From Diphasiastrum complanatum (Eukaryota; Streptophyta; Lycopodiopsida; Lycopodiales; Lycopodiaceae): 64,000 bases of DNA. Within the stretch, counting starts at the first letter, position 1. The number at the start of each line of letters is the position of its first letter. The stretch covers positions 47,501,079-47,565,078 of the forward strand of contig CM055096.1 of NCBI GenBank assembly GCA_029204225.1, written 5' to 3'. Under the pieces are notes generated by a model that was given only the letters and a program-made list of their open reading frames with translations, was not told the DNA's origin and made no database searches. This document shows positions 1 through 11,538 of the stretch, piece after piece. The position numbers were made by a program, and so were the translations under genes.

Positions 1-1
1 C

Positions 2-3000
2 TATTGCCACAAACCGGGTCATTGGGCACGCGAGTGTTACAAGAAGAAAGTGGACATAAAGGCGGGAAAGGTCTCTCAACAAGGCAACATTGCCGAAGAT
101 GATGGAGAAGATGACGAGACAAGTGTCTTCTCATCGGCATTAGCATCCTAAGTTGATGATGGTGCCAGATGGTTCATAGATTCAGGCGCCACAAGGCATA
201 TGTCCGGGAAACATGATTGGTTTGAGAAATTCTCACCAATCCATGATGGGGATAAGGTCACTCAAGCCAATGGGGAGTAATTCCAAATACAGGGTGTTGG
301 CAATGTACATGTACAGTTTTCTGATGGTAAAATTAAGAACATCCCTAATGTGCTTTATGTTCCTGGACTCAAAAAGAGTTTGCTTTCTGTTGATGTAATG
401 ACAAATCAACATCTTAAGGTTGAATTTGTCAAGGATGGATGCCTCATGAAGGATATGGACCACGACCATAAAGTGGTGGCGAAGGGTTATAGAGATAGTA
501 ATTGTGGCCTTTATAAAATGGATGCTGCAAAACTAGGAGAAAATGGTTTGGCTATCTCAACAGCATCTCAATCTGAGTTGTGGCATAGAAGACTTGGTCA
601 TTTGAACTATGGGAGCTTGAGATTGATGGTGAAACTGAAGATGGTAATAGGGTTACCGGCATTGCAGGATGATCATCATATAATATGTGAAAAATGTGTC
701 ATGGGAAAGCATCATAGGGAGACATTCAAGAAAGGTGGATCTGCAAGAGCTAAGAAACTGCTGGAACTCATTCACAGTGACCTGTGCGGCCCAATGAAGA
801 CCATGTCATTGGGGAAAGCATATTATTTTATGACTTTCATAGATGGTTACTCTAGGAGGACATGGATTTATTTCTTGACAAAGAAATCTGACGCTTGTAC
901 TCGTTTCAAGGAGTTCAAGACTTTGGTAGAAAACCAACTGGATGCACGCATCAAAGTGCTAAGATCTGATAGAGGGGGCGAATATAAATCTGATGATTTT
1001 GAGGACTTTTGCAAAGAACACGACATTAAAAGACAATTCACGGAGTCACACATGCCGCATAATAATGGTGTAGCTGAAAGAAAAAACAGGACTATTATGG
1101 AGAGTGCTCGCTCCATGATGAAGCAAATGGGCTTGACCAATTCACTTTGGTCAGAAGCATGCAGTGCGGCAATGTTCTTGCAAACCAGGAGCCCTACAGT
1201 TGTGGTTCCAAATGTGACTCCCGAAGAAGCATTTACATGAATAAAGCCAAAAATTGACAAGTTTCGTGTCATCGGATGTAAGGCCTATATACATGTGCCA
1301 AAGGAGGAGTGAAAAAAACTTGATGCCAAAGCAATCAAATGTATCTTTGTCGGTTATGATGAGAGGACGAAGGCATACAAGTGTTTTGATCTTGTAATGA
1401 ACAAAATTTACATTAGTAAAGATGTGATCTTTGATGAAACACATAGGTATGAAGATGAAGACCATGCAAGTGGTGAAAGCATCAAAAGACTTCCCACAAT
1501 TTTGGAGGAAGAAAATGCAGAAGATGCTCCACAAAATGATGCACGTGAAGATGAGAGTCGAGAGGGCGAATATGAAAGGACTCCACCTATTCAAGAGCCT
1601 AGGGGGAGGTACTTGCCAATAGGAGCAATAAAGGAGAAACCAGTTGCAAGTAAGAGACATTACTTAGACACTCCTTGGGATACATACTCTCCACGTAGTG
1701 TATCGCCTGAATCTAAGATACCAAAATGGTATGAAAAGATCATGAAGTACACAAAGCTAAATCAACCAGAATTTAGTACACAAGGAGAAGTGAGAAGATC
1801 AACGTGGGGAAGGAAGTCTCCCGATCGTTATAATGTGAACTATGCCCTAATGAGTGACATTTTGAAGTGTCGAGAGCCATCAACCTTTGATGAGTCAAAA
1901 GATCACAAAGAATGGCAAAGGGCAATGGAAGAGGAAATAGAATCTATCTACATGCATGATACATGGGAGTTGGTTGATCTACCACTTGGAAAGAAACCCA
2001 TTGACAACAAATGGGTGTTTAGAACAAAGTTTCATGCGGATGGCACGATAGCAAAGCATAAGGCACGCCTAGTAGTGAAGGGTTATGAGCAAAGCAAAGG
2101 AATTGACTATGAAGAGACATTTGCTCCAGTGTCTAAGTGGACTATGCTACGCCTTATCATTGCCTTAGCATCTCATTTTGGGTGGAAGATCCATCAAATG
2201 GATGTGAAGTCCGCATTTTTGAATGGTGACTTAGAGGAAGAAGTTTACATGGTCCAACCGCAAGGCTTCATGGCAAAAGAGCAAGAACAGAAGGTATATA
2301 AACTACACAAAGCACGTTATGGCCTTAAGCAAGCGCCACGTGCATGGTATGTACGCATTGACAATTACTTTTTTTTTCATGGGTGTGTAAGAACAAATTC
2401 AGATCTAAATCTTTATGTTCTTATAAATGATGACAACATTGCCTTGATTGTACTTTACGTTGATGATATCATTATCACGGACAATGATGAGAACCTCACT
2501 CATTCTATCAAAGCCAACTTATGCAAGCAGTCTGAGATGACAAATTTAGATCTTATGCACTATTGCTTGGGTGTCGAAGTATGGCAAACTGGCAGTGATA
2601 TCAGGTTATGTCAAAACAAGTATGTGGGCAAAATTTTGGAGAGATTTCACATGACAGAGTGCAAACCTTCCATCACCCCTTGCGAAGCTGATAAGAAATT
2701 ATCTCTATTGATGATAGTGCACATATTGACGCTACTCTATTTCGTCAGCTAGTTGAGAGTTTGATATATCTTATGACTACACGTCCTGATATCTGCCATG
2801 CTGTAAGTTTGATTAGCCAATTCATGTCATTACCTACTATGGACCATTGGAAAGCTGCAAAAAGGATTTTGACATATGTGAAAGGTACACCTAACCTTGG
2901 CCTAATCTACAAAAGACAAAGTGTTTTACCTAAATTACAGGATTATGTTGATGCTGATTGGGCAGGAAGTATAGATGATAGAAAGTCAACAACATATTAT

Positions 3001-3375
3001 ACCTCCAATTTTGGTAGCGGTTGTTTTTCATGGTCTAGCAAGAAGCAAGATACTATTTCTCTTTCTTCTACGGAAGCCGAAGCTATTTGGTTACGTAAGT
3101 TGTTATGTGAGATTGGCATGAAGCCGGTAAATCCTACTATTATTTTCTGTGACAGTCAAAGTGGAATACAATTGGCTAAGAATCCTATCTTTCATGCAAG
3201 GACAAAACATATTGAGGTGAAATATCACTTTGTGCGTGAGAAGTTACAATCTGAAGATATAAGTATTGTACATTGTTCTACGTTATTACAAGTTGCTGAT
3301 ATATTTACAAAAGCTTTAAGTAAAGAAAAGTTTGAGACTTTTAGAGCCAAACTTGGCTTAGATCTGGTTATGTAA
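2..3375 (+). pseudogene. Ty1/copia gag-pol remnant, copy 1 (zinc knuckle to RNase H)
   Basis: The window opens inside the gag zinc knuckle (CHKPGHWAREC). The order then is protease (IDSGATRHM, ~175-200), pre-integrase (LWHRRLGH, ~580), integrase core with D (HSDLCGPM, ~775), D (DRGGEY, ~970) and E (NNGVAERKN, ~1060), reverse transcriptase with YVDD at ~2457, and RNase H ending at 3375. This is the Ty1/copia order. The polyprotein is dead: in-frame stops lie near 150, 278, 1238 and 1308, and a 1-nt deletion near 2710 moves the frame just before the RT/RNase H boundary. A 30-nt deletion after STEAE at ~3080 removes residues that copy 2 (24288-25769) keeps. The 5' LTR and most of gag lie outside the window. 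Confidence 0.95.
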
Positions 3376-3408
3376 AAAGCCTTTACTTGTAATACTATTG
3401 TGGAGGTA

Positions 3409-3687
3409 TGTTCCATGAATAGAGTAAACTCTAAAACAAAGAAAGACGTTGATCATTGAGGGAGAGAGTTAAAATAGCAATGATCGACTTATACAATGCT
3501 TTCTTATTTCGACGACATCACGTGTGCTTAGTTCTAGAGTTTTCGGGCCATCTTTATTTTACGAGCCCCTTGAGTAAGCAACTTATCTTTGTACTTACTT
3601 ATTAGTTGAATATACAATTTGATGAGAGCAATTCTGTTGTCTTGTCTTGTTGCACTTGACGTTGTGCTGTGGTGGTTGATCTGGTCA
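3409..3687 (+). repeat. 3' LTR of copia copy 1
   Basis: A purine-rich stretch (tggaggta) after the pol stop leads into TGTTCCATGAATAGAG, a likely LTR start. About 280 bp from here match 25805-26091, which occupies the same place behind copia copy 2. The proposed end (…GGTCA) is where the two copies diverge. The TG start and CA end are inferred, because no 5' LTR is present to compare. Confidence 0.75.
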
Positions 3688-3716
3688 GGTGTTTAAACTG
3701 TGTTTTCTTAACTTGA

Positions 3717-4413
3717 GCTTCTCAAGGAAGTTGGTAAGTGCACATCATCTTTGGATGCTTGGAATTCATTGAAGAAGCTTTATGAATCCAAGTCTACTTA
3801 TATAGTGTTGACTCTAAAAAGTCAAATTTTTTCTTGTTTGCAGAAGAATGAAGAAAGTCCAAGTACTTTTGTTTTGAGGATGAAAGCATTGAATGATGAG
3901 TTGGCTTGCATTGATGAAAGCATTAAGGAAGGAGAGCTTGTTCAAGTGATTCTTAATGGTTTGTTGGATTCTCATGCTAACATTGTTCAAAATATTGCTA
4001 TTCAAAAGACTTTGCCAAGATTGATGAATCTTCAAGAGATCTTGATCAATGAAGAATATAGGCTTCAAGCAAGAGGTGGATCTACATCAACACTTCAAGA
4101 GGACACTATGTTCACAAAGGGCAAATTCAAGGGCAAAACCAAAAGTAAGTGGTCTAAAGGTCAAGATCAAGTGGATGCTTCTTCAAGTGGCCAAAATAAG
4201 GAAGATCAAAGCTCAAGTGCTTCTATTGTGGCATCAAAGGACACTTTGCAGGTGAGTGCTACAAGAAGAAGAGAGATCAAGTAGACAAGCAAGGTAATCT
4301 TACTCTTGATGAGGATGGTTTGGATGTTCAAGATGCAAATGATGATGCTTTTGTGATGTCTTCATGTATGCTTGCTAATGATGGAGATCTAGATCCTTGG
4401 TAGATTGATAGTG
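3717..4413 (+). pseudogene. Copia gag fragment (family of the 34581 element)
   Basis: The reading frame at 3751-4284 is a copia gag (UBN2-type) segment: WNSLKKLYESKS, then LNDELACIDESIKEGE, then a lysine/glycine-rich stretch. It aligns along its length with the gag at 36640-37345. A frameshift just upstream of the zinc knuckle puts CFYCGIKGHFAGEC into another frame (~4220-4265). The fragment stops at the start of protease, where TGG has become TAG in DPW*IDS (~4400). Both ends are truncated: it begins right after the LTR of copy 1 and is followed by gypsy LTR sequence. Confidence 0.85.
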
Positions 4414-4483
4414 TGTTGGAGGGTTTGTGGACATCGAGACAACCCTAACCCTAGTTAATAAGTGAGAGGGATTTGGCACCCTG

Positions 4484-4743
4484 CGTGTGTAAGTCCAACT
4501 CGATGATCACATAGTTATTTGATAATTAGAAAGTCGATAGAAGGACTTTAGGCCTTTTTGTGAGACTTTTAATGTTGCAGGCCTAAATGTCAAGTTAGTG
4601 AATAAAGTTGGAACTCCCACCAAAATTGGTTCAAATTCAAATTCAAATTGGTTTCCTCTAATTTTTGAATGGGTTCCAACTCTTTTTTAAGTTTGAATAG
4701 TTAGGGAGGTAGAAATGGGCCAGTAGAATTTAGAGGCCAAGGC
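4484..4743 (+). repeat. Ty3/gypsy LTR fragment
   Basis: TGTAAGTCCAACTCGATGATC and the following ~250 bp match the LTR at 33014-33461 (opposite strand) and 38168-38508 (same strand). Shared landmarks are CACATAGTTATTTG, AAGGACTTTAGGCC and GACAAGTTAGTGAATAAA. It is truncated before the part that carries the primer-site end in the 33014 copy. Bases 4414-4483 are unassigned. Confidence 0.7.
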
Positions 4744-4755
4744 CCTCCCTTCCAC

Positions 4756-5405
4756 TGTAGGAAAAATAGCAATTATTCTTCCACAGAGAACATGATGCAA
4801 GTTTGAATAAATCAAACTAATATCAATGTCTTCAATCACAATTTTATCTGACCTATGTACTAATAGAACAATGTTTATTCTGACTGAATATGCGTGCAAA
4901 AATTATATGCGGAAGTATGAGACAACTCAAGACCATTTAGACAATAAGAAACTATTGATCAAAAACGAATTTTTATAACTTTGAATCTGATTCATCAATA
5001 TATATCTCTTGCTATCTTATCTCACTGTTGTGTCTCTGATTGAGTGAGTTTGAACGAGTAGTGCATATGTATTTATATTGCTACAGGACAGGTCTTTTGG
5101 CCTTTTATTTACAGGTCTTTTGGCATTTTAATACTGTAATAGTAGGAATCTAATCGTTTACAACGATTGATATTCAAATAGACGCTCTGCTCCAAGCTCG
5201 AATAAATTCTGTTCGCGAATATTTTGTGACAAATTGTCTTTTCGTTTCAGCTTCATGTTTCGCGAATTGTTCGTGACACTTTTCTCTTCGTGACATTTTT
5301 ATCATTCGCGAATTGTTCACGACAGATGACAAATCTTGAGCTTAAAGAAGGAAGCTAGAATATTTTGCGAACTGTTTGAGATAGTTTCGTGACAGGTGAG
5401 CTTTG
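4756..5405 (-). repeat. 3' LTR of copia element A (truncated)
   Basis: This ~650 bp is a direct repeat of 11539-12205. Read on the minus strand it carries a TATAAATA box (~5070) and ends in CCTACA. Its partner is followed by a primer site, which fixes the orientation as minus. Element A therefore spans from here to about 12205, with its body at 5690-7988. Homology to the partner stops at ~5405, so part of U3 is lost or replaced. Confidence 0.75.
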
Positions 5406-5689
5406 TTGGCTAATTCTGACGAATCCCCAAGATACCCGGATAGAGTTACCCAAGAGCACCTCTCACCTTAGACCTAGGAGGTCTCTGGGAAGATGAGAAA
5501 TGAAGACTGAGAGCCGAGTATGAGACGAGAAATGCTAGTTAGGAATGACAGGCAAGAACTGTGTAAGCCTCATGGTGAATCCCGAAAGATGGAATGACCA
5601 TGTAGAAACTAGTATTTCTAGGCAAAGTAATAAATGCAAGTAGACTCCTCTTAAAGAAAGTAGAGTAAGCCACCTTTTGATGGTGACCT
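5406..5689. other. Unassigned sequence between LTR and pol of element A
   Basis: About 280 bp where RT, RNase H, the polypurine tract and the start of the 3' LTR of element A should be. I see no coding signal and no match elsewhere in the window. It probably marks a deletion or replacement. Confidence 0.4.
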
Positions 5690-6985
5690 CTAGTGGAGAG
5701 CATAATTCCACTTGTTATTTGTAAAATGTGGAAATTCCACTAGGATGCCACCTAAGGAGCTCTTTTGCTTATTTAAGAGACTCCCTCTTTGAGAAGAGGA
5801 GCTTTTTGTGTATTGTATCAACTCCATGCTGAATCCTACTAGAAAACTTTGTTCTGTCTTTTCATCGAGTTTCTTTCTCAGCTTATCTGGTATGTGCATA
5901 TATACTACATATCCAAATGTTCGAATATGTGCAAGAGTTGGCTTCGACTTCCACCATATCCCATGAGAAGTTTTATCTGGTATTCGAGATTTCAGAATAC
6001 GATTCTAATTTGATGTAGCCACTGCTTCTGCCCACAACTATTTTGGTGCTTTCACATGAGCCATCATACACCTTGCAGCTTCCATCAGTGTATGATTCCT
6101 TCGTTCAACTCTTCCATTGTGCTGAGGTGTGTAAGATGCAGTCTTTGTGTGCATAATACCTTGATCAGTACAATAAGCTTTGAATTCGTTGAAAATGTAC
6201 TCACCTCCCAATCTGTGCCAATTTGCTTCAGCTTATTGCCTGTCTGCTTCTCAGCCCAATTCGTATACTCAACGAATTTCTTGAAAGCTTCAGATTTGGT
6301 ATGAATAACGTATACTACAACAAACTTGCTGATGTCATCAATAAACGTAATGAAGTACTTTGCATCACCCAACGACAATACTTGAATGGTCCACAAATAT
6401 CTGATTGCACAATTTCAAGTACCTTACTTTCTTTATAAACATCCTTACTGAAAGGTGTTCTAGTCATCTTGTCTTTAAGACAGGATTCGTAGGTAGTTCG
6501 AATATCTCTACTTTTGATTTTGACTGACTTTTATTGGCTTGGTACAAGGCTTTCATGTTCATGTGACATAGCCTTTTGTGCCACAATACATCTGTTAATT
6601 CTTGAGTTCGATTGACTTGTTCGATTCTTGTTCGAATGTTTAGGTGATACAAATTTCCTTCTCTATTGCCTTTAGCAACTAGGTTATTAGAATCTTCCTC
6701 GAACAATTTACAAGAGTTCTTTGTGAAGGTAACTGACATGCCTATATCGACTATCTTAGCTACAGATAGAAGATCTTTATCAAGAGTAGGGACATAGAGA
6801 ACTTCCTCCAATTTCTTGTCTCCCTGATTCATGTCTAGCCATAACACACCAGTTCCATCAACCATATGTTTAGAACTGTCTCTAAGTATAATGAATCTCG
6901 AATCGTTCGACTTCTTGTACTTAGACAAAATTTGTTTCTAAGAAACAAAATGTGAGGTGGCTCCAAAATCAAGTACTACTTCACG
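5690..6985 (-). pseudogene. Copia protease-integrase remnant of element A
   Basis: Read on the minus strand: protease VLDFGATSHF near 6955, pre-integrase LWHKRLCHMN near 6560, then an integrase core with TFIDDISKF, QIGTDWE and the NGRVERRN glutamate block (~6090). It ends in the integrase C-terminal region (YAHIPDKLRKKLDEK) near 5890. Several frame changes separate the blocks. The usual D-S-G of the protease reads D-F-G. The second integrase block has lost its GGEY context to a frameshift. RT and RNase H are absent. The closest relative in the window is element E (59883-63030). Confidence 0.88.
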
Positions 6986-6989
6986 AATT

Positions 6990-7988
6990 GAATTAGATGA
7001 ACAGCATAGATCAGTACTAACATAAGCTGCTGAATTCCTTGTTACCCTGTCTTCTGCTACTCTTGAGCATTCTGCTTTGTCTTTGACATAGTTTGAATTT
7101 GAAGGTTCGCTTTGATTCTGCCCCTTTTTGTTTTTGGGATTCTGATAACAGTCTATTGTTGCATGACCCCGTTTATGACAATGAATGCATTCAATCTTTG
7201 GATTTAGCCAACACTTTTCTTTTGTGTGACCTAATCTTTTGCATCTGTTGCAGATCTTCTTATCACCAGAATTCTTATGTTGTTTTTCAGATTGTTGTTC
7301 AATAAACTTAGACTCATTCTTCTTAGACAACTCCCTCTTAAACTTAGAAGATTTATTTTTATGAGTAAATAGGGCATTTTCTGAATCACCATTGTCGTTA
7401 TAGTATTCACGAACTTCTACTTATTCTTTCACTCCATCTATTGCCTTTTGAAGTGTCATTGTCGCATCTTTTGCCAATAAGATTCGAGTTGTGTGGAATG
7501 ACCTAGGTAGGGCTCGAAGAAAATAATCAGGCTATTTTTCCTTAGAAATTGTATTTTTTGCACTAGAATTCTGCAAGGAAATAAATAGATCTTTAATCTT
7601 TCGCATGAATGTGTTTAGGTCATTGCCGTCCCACTGTAGGTAAGTTAATTGGTCTTCCAAGAACATGATTTGATTAGAGATCGAGTATCATTCTTGGTTT
7701 GCAATTCTTCCCATAAATCCTTTGCGTTTGAAATTGATGTAAGATCTGGCATTATATTGTCATGCACTGAAGATGCAATGATTGCTATAGCTTTGTCATT
7801 TTTTAAACTCCATTCTTGAAGTTCTTTGCCAGGAGTAGCTTCTCGCTTCTCCTCAATTGGTTCCACCCATTGCCATAGACCTTCGCCCTTCAATAAGAGT
7901 AAGTCTTTAATTTCTAAATCAAGTAGTTTGAACCTTCTGGGTCCAAGATTGTAGTGATCTTAGCTTGAATATTGGTGATCGACGACAT
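6990..7988 (-). pseudogene. Copia gag remnant of element A (double zinc knuckle)
   Basis: The likely start codon is at 7988 (MSSITNIQAKI), just inside the leader. The N-terminal domain (GLWQWVEPIEE) and a helical capsid region (~7645-7900) follow, broken by stops and frameshifts. Two adjacent CCHC knuckles, CNRCKRLGHTKEKC and CIHCHKRGHATIDC, lie at ~7140-7250. The double knuckle is shared with element E and differs from the single knuckle of the other copia families here. The 8066-11495 insertion sits in the leader just upstream. Confidence 0.85.
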
Positions 7989-8065
7989 CTTTTAATTCTG
8001 AATAAGCTTCAGATAGTGGCATACTGATGGATGTATGAAGAAATCTAAGAGGGATACAAAGATAC

Positions 8066-9060
8066 TAAAGAAATAAAATGTTTCTAACTACAAAGCCTTG
8101 CTAGCTTTTAACTAAGATGTTCGCGAACATGAAAGTCAGGAGACACGAAGCACGAAAAGTTTTGCGAACACAAAAGTCAAAGAAAATGAAGTCGAACGGT
8201 TCGCGAACATGAAAGTCAAAGCAGACAAAGACAAACGGTTCGCGAACATGAAAAATTCACGAACGAGAATCTTTTGCGGTCCAGTACGAGAGAAGAAAAA
8301 TGACCAAAATAAAACCAACGACGGAAATGAAACCTTCTCCTGCTCTCCACTCTCCAAAGAGTACCAGCAAGATCATGCAAGTACCCAAAAGTACAGATAT
8401 CTGATCTGATGGTATGACGTCAGCAGATACATTTTAGATTGTGGCTAGTCTGCCACTCTTGTAATTCTCTGATTAGTTGTAGACGCTTAATCACTCTAAT
8501 CTCAGATACATAGAGCGACCATACTTATTGGATGATATTTGACATATAGATCAATAGAATATACATACAGTGTAATGAAGTAGTCTGATGCTAGTAAGCA
8601 ATCAAGACGAAATATAGACAACAAGTCTGCCTGCAGGCGAGACGAGCTCTGTGATCAGGACCCATAGAGATCCAACTATCCGCTAGTAAAGTGAGACGAT
8701 TACTCGTGAGAGAACCGTGTTTCTCCCACGCCAACGCACTGCGTGGATTTGCATGTAGTGCTTGAAGAAATCAAAGAAAGATCAATATTCTTCATGTTGT
8801 GTCTGATCTCGAATGCAAATGCTTCTGTTGATAATCATGTGTCTGAGTTTTCTTGTTCCTTTTGAATTCTTCACCTTGGTTGAAACTATGTTGAATGCTG
8901 TACTAATTTTATAAACGTAGATCAGTAGTGCTTGACTACACTCTGGAGGACTGTAGGAGTGATTCAGCTGGCAGTGTCCAGCGATCGCATCTGAACTCCA
9001 TCCGAGTTGCAAGAGGATCGTGGTTTTTTCGTGAAAGCTTCATGATACCCATTCTCATCA
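8066..9060 (+). repeat. 5' LTR of the 8066-11495 element
   Basis: Pairs with 10491-11495. It begins TAAAG rather than TG and ends CATCA. The start is set by the target duplication on its left and by the GAGAGGGAGC polypurine tract abutting the same TAAAG in the 3' copy. U3 carries three TTCGCGAA palindromes (8120, 8200, 8239) and variants. Confidence 0.85.
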
Positions 9061-9061
9061 G

Positions 9062-9073
9062 TGGTACCAGAGT
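9062..9073 (+). promoter_or_regulatory. Primer binding site (tRNA-iMet type)
   Basis: TGGTACCAGAGT lies one base after the LTR end. It differs by two bases from the plant copia consensus TGGTATCAGAGC, complementary to the 3' end of initiator-methionine tRNA. Confidence 0.8.
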
Positions 9074-9177
9074 AGGTCATCCTGTCATATTCTGACATAG
9101 CCAAGAAACTAGCAGATCCAGGAGGCCCAACATTCAAACTAACACCCATCAACAAGAGAAAAGACTCCAAGAAGCAA

Positions 9178-9345
9178 TGGCTTCAATCAGCAGCATGCAG
9201 AGCAAGATATGCACAATACTTGATTCTTTAGGATCTAACTTTCTAGCCTGGAAAGTTAAGACATCTTTGATACTCAAGGGCAAAGGACTATATCCCTGGG
9301 TGGATGGCTCAGAAGAAATGCCTACGATAGCAGACAAGGAGCATG
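9178..9345 (+). pseudogene. Truncated copia gag of the 8066-11495 element
   Basis: The start MASISSMQSKI leads into a copia gag N-terminus (LGSNFLAWKVK, then GLYPWVDGSEE). It closely resembles the start of element A gag. After ~55 codons the sequence jumps at GCATGC into reverse transcriptase, removing the rest of gag, protease and integrase. Confidence 0.8.
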
Positions 9346-10450
9346 CGGAATGCATAGAAGCATCTACGGTCTGAAACAATTAGTCCGACAATGGTACAAG
9401 AAGAAAGATCAAGCCCTGAAATCATTAGGTTTCAAGCCTCTGTTGGCTGATTCCAATGTATATGTCAGAGTTACAGATGGACAGATCATCATAGTGGTTA
9501 TATATGTGGATGACACTCTAATACTTGCAGGAGTGAGTAGGTAATTGCTGAAGTAAAGGCAGACATCTCGAAACATTTTGAGATCGTGGATCTGGGAGAA
9601 GCCAGGTGTTACCTAGGCTTACAAATTGAAAGGGACTATGAGCAAGGTAAGATATACTTTCACCAGTCCAGATACACCCAGAAGATCCTAGTGGACTTTG
9701 GGATGCTAAACTGCAAAGGAGCGCACCCTCCAATGCTCACAGGTACGGTGCTGACGAATGATGACTGTCCAAAGACTGAGAAAGAGAGAGAACATATGCA
9801 GCTCACACCTTACAAGAAGTTGATAGTATCACTGATGTACCTTGCTGACAATACACGTCCTGATATTGCTTACGCAATATTCCAGATGAGCCAATTCTGC
9901 ACGAATCCAGGCTCAACACATTGGAAGATTGCAAAACGAATTTTGCAATATCTTCAATTAACGAGGGATTATGGCTTGTGTTATTGTCGTGGTGAAGGTT
10001 TCAAGATACTTTCCTACAGCGACGCTAGTTGGGCATCTCTCAAGGACAACTGTAAAAGTGTCTCGAGAGGATGCACAATTGCATCAGGAGCAGCAGTTCT
10101 CTGGGTCAGTTTGAAGTAGACCATTGTAGCCCAGTCATCTTGCAAAGCAGAATATGTTGCAGCAACAAAGATGGCCAACAAAATAATCTGGCTAGGCTAG
10201 TTCCTGGACAAATTGGGAGAAACAAGGAATGAGCCCTTGGTCTTGCAGATGGACAACACCTCTGCAATACACTTGACGAAAGATCCTGTGTTCCATTCCA
10301 GAACGAAACACATTGCAATCAAGTACCACTTGATCAGGGATCTAATTGAAAAAGAAGATGCTGCAGACCACCTTCATCAGAACGAAAGACATGGTTGCTG
10401 ACATCTTCACTAAAGCCCTGGACAAAGGACTCTTTGAGAGACAAAGGAGA
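9346..10450 (+). pseudogene. Copia RT-RNase H of the 8066-11495 element
   Basis: Starts at MHRSIYGLKQLVRQWYKK and reaches the YVDD active site near 9505. A stop at 9541 and a frame change follow, then DLGEARCYLGL. The RNase H part has DASW near 10020, an AEY block near 10150, QMDNTSAIH near 10245, HSRTKHIAIKYH near 10290 and DIFTKALDKG near 10400. In-frame stops lie at ~10117 and ~10198. The residue aligned with the RNase H glutamate reads K (SCKAEY). The same family appears on the minus strand at 53735-54926. Confidence 0.9.
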
Positions 10451-10480
10451 AGTCTCGGGATCATTAAGCTATCATGCTTT

Positions 10481-10490
10481 GAGAGGGAGC
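10481..10490 (+). promoter_or_regulatory. Polypurine tract
   Basis: GAGAGGGAGC directly abuts the 3' LTR start (TAAAG). It is the expected plus-strand priming site. Confidence 0.8.
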
Positions 10491-11495
10491 TAAAGAAACG
10501 AAATGTTACTAACTACAAGGCCTTGCTAGCTTTCAACCCTCAGCCGAACGAAGATGTTCGCGAACACGAAAGTCAGGAGACACGAAGCACAAAAAGTTTT
10601 GCGAACACAAAAGTCAAAGAAAATGAAGATGAACGGTTCGGGAACATGAAAGTCAAAGCAAACGAAGACAAACAGTTCGCGAACACGAAAGATTCACAAA
10701 CGAGAATATTTTGCAGTCCAGTACGAGAGAAGGAAAACGACCAACGACAGAAATGAAACCTTCTCCTGTCCTCCACACTCCAAAGAGTACCAACGAGATC
10801 ATGCAACTACCCAGAAGTACAGATATCTGATCTAATGGTATGATGTCAACAGATACATTTTAGGTCATGGCTAATCTTCCACTCTTTTAATTGCCTGAAT
10901 AGTTGTAGATGCTTAATCACTCTAATCTCATATTTACATAGAGCGACCATACTTACTGGATGATACTTGACATATAGATCAACAGAATACACATACAATG
11001 TAATGAAGTAGTCTGATGCTAGTAAGCAATCAAGACGTAATATAGACAACAAGTCTGCCTACTTGCGAGACGAGCTCTGTGATCAAGATCCATAGAGATC
11101 CAACTGTCCGCTAGTAAAGTGAGACGATTACTCGTGAGAGAACGTGTTTCTCCCACACCAATGCACTGCATGGATTTGCATGCAATGCTTGAAGAAATCA
11201 GAGAAATATCAATATAGATGATTCTTCATGTTGTGTCTGACCTCGAATGCAAATGCTTTTGTTGTTAATCGTGTGTCTGAGTTTTCTTGTTTCTTTTTGA
11301 ATTTCACACCTTGGTCGAAACTATGTTGAATGCTGTACTAGTTCTATAAACGTAGATCAGCAGTGTCTGACTACACTCTGGAGGACTGTAGGAGTGATTC
11401 AGTTGGCAGTGTCCAGCGATCGCATCTGAACTCCATCTGAGTCGCAAGAGGATTGTGGTTCCTTCGCAAAAGCTTCGCAATACCCATTCTCATCA
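10491..11495 (+). repeat. 3' LTR of the 8066-11495 element
   Basis: Partner of 8066-9060, beginning TAAAG and ending CATCA before the GATAC duplication. The coding frame of RNase H runs a short way towards it (SFERELKKRN-type tail). The TTCGCGAA sites are partly decayed in this copy. Confidence 0.85.
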
Positions 11496-11524
11496 GATAC
11501 CACTATATCAACTTTAATTTTGTA

Positions 11525-11537
11525 TGCTCTAAGACCA
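11525..11537 (-). promoter_or_regulatory. Primer binding site of element A
   Basis: On the minus strand TGGTCTTAGAGC follows the LTR end and matches TGGTATCAGAGC at 10 of 12 bases. It fixes 11539-12205 as the 5' LTR of element A. Confidence 0.65.
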
Positions 11538-11538
11538 C

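Larger units (their letters stand above)
8066..11495 (+). mobile_element. Complete deletion-derivative copia element with two LTRs and target duplication
   Basis: Two near-identical ~1-kb LTRs (8066-9060 and 10491-11495) enclose a primer site, a short gag piece, RT-RNase H and a polypurine tract. The five bases GATAC occur just outside both ends (8061-8065 and 11496-11500), as expected for a copia target-site duplication. The element sits in the leader of element A, in the opposite orientation. About 2.5-3 kb of a normal polyprotein is missing between gag and RT, so the element is non-autonomous. LTR divergence is several percent by eye, so the insertion is not recent. Confidence 0.9.

Noticed and set aside
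8136-8409. Short open frames on both strands in the LTR (also 10573-10806)
   Set aside because: They lie in LTR U3 sequence and reflect its repeated TTCGCGAA-type motifs.
9062-9073. tRNA gene
   Set aside because: The match to initiator-tRNA is limited to the 12-base primer site; no cloverleaf or A/B boxes are present here or at the other primer sites.
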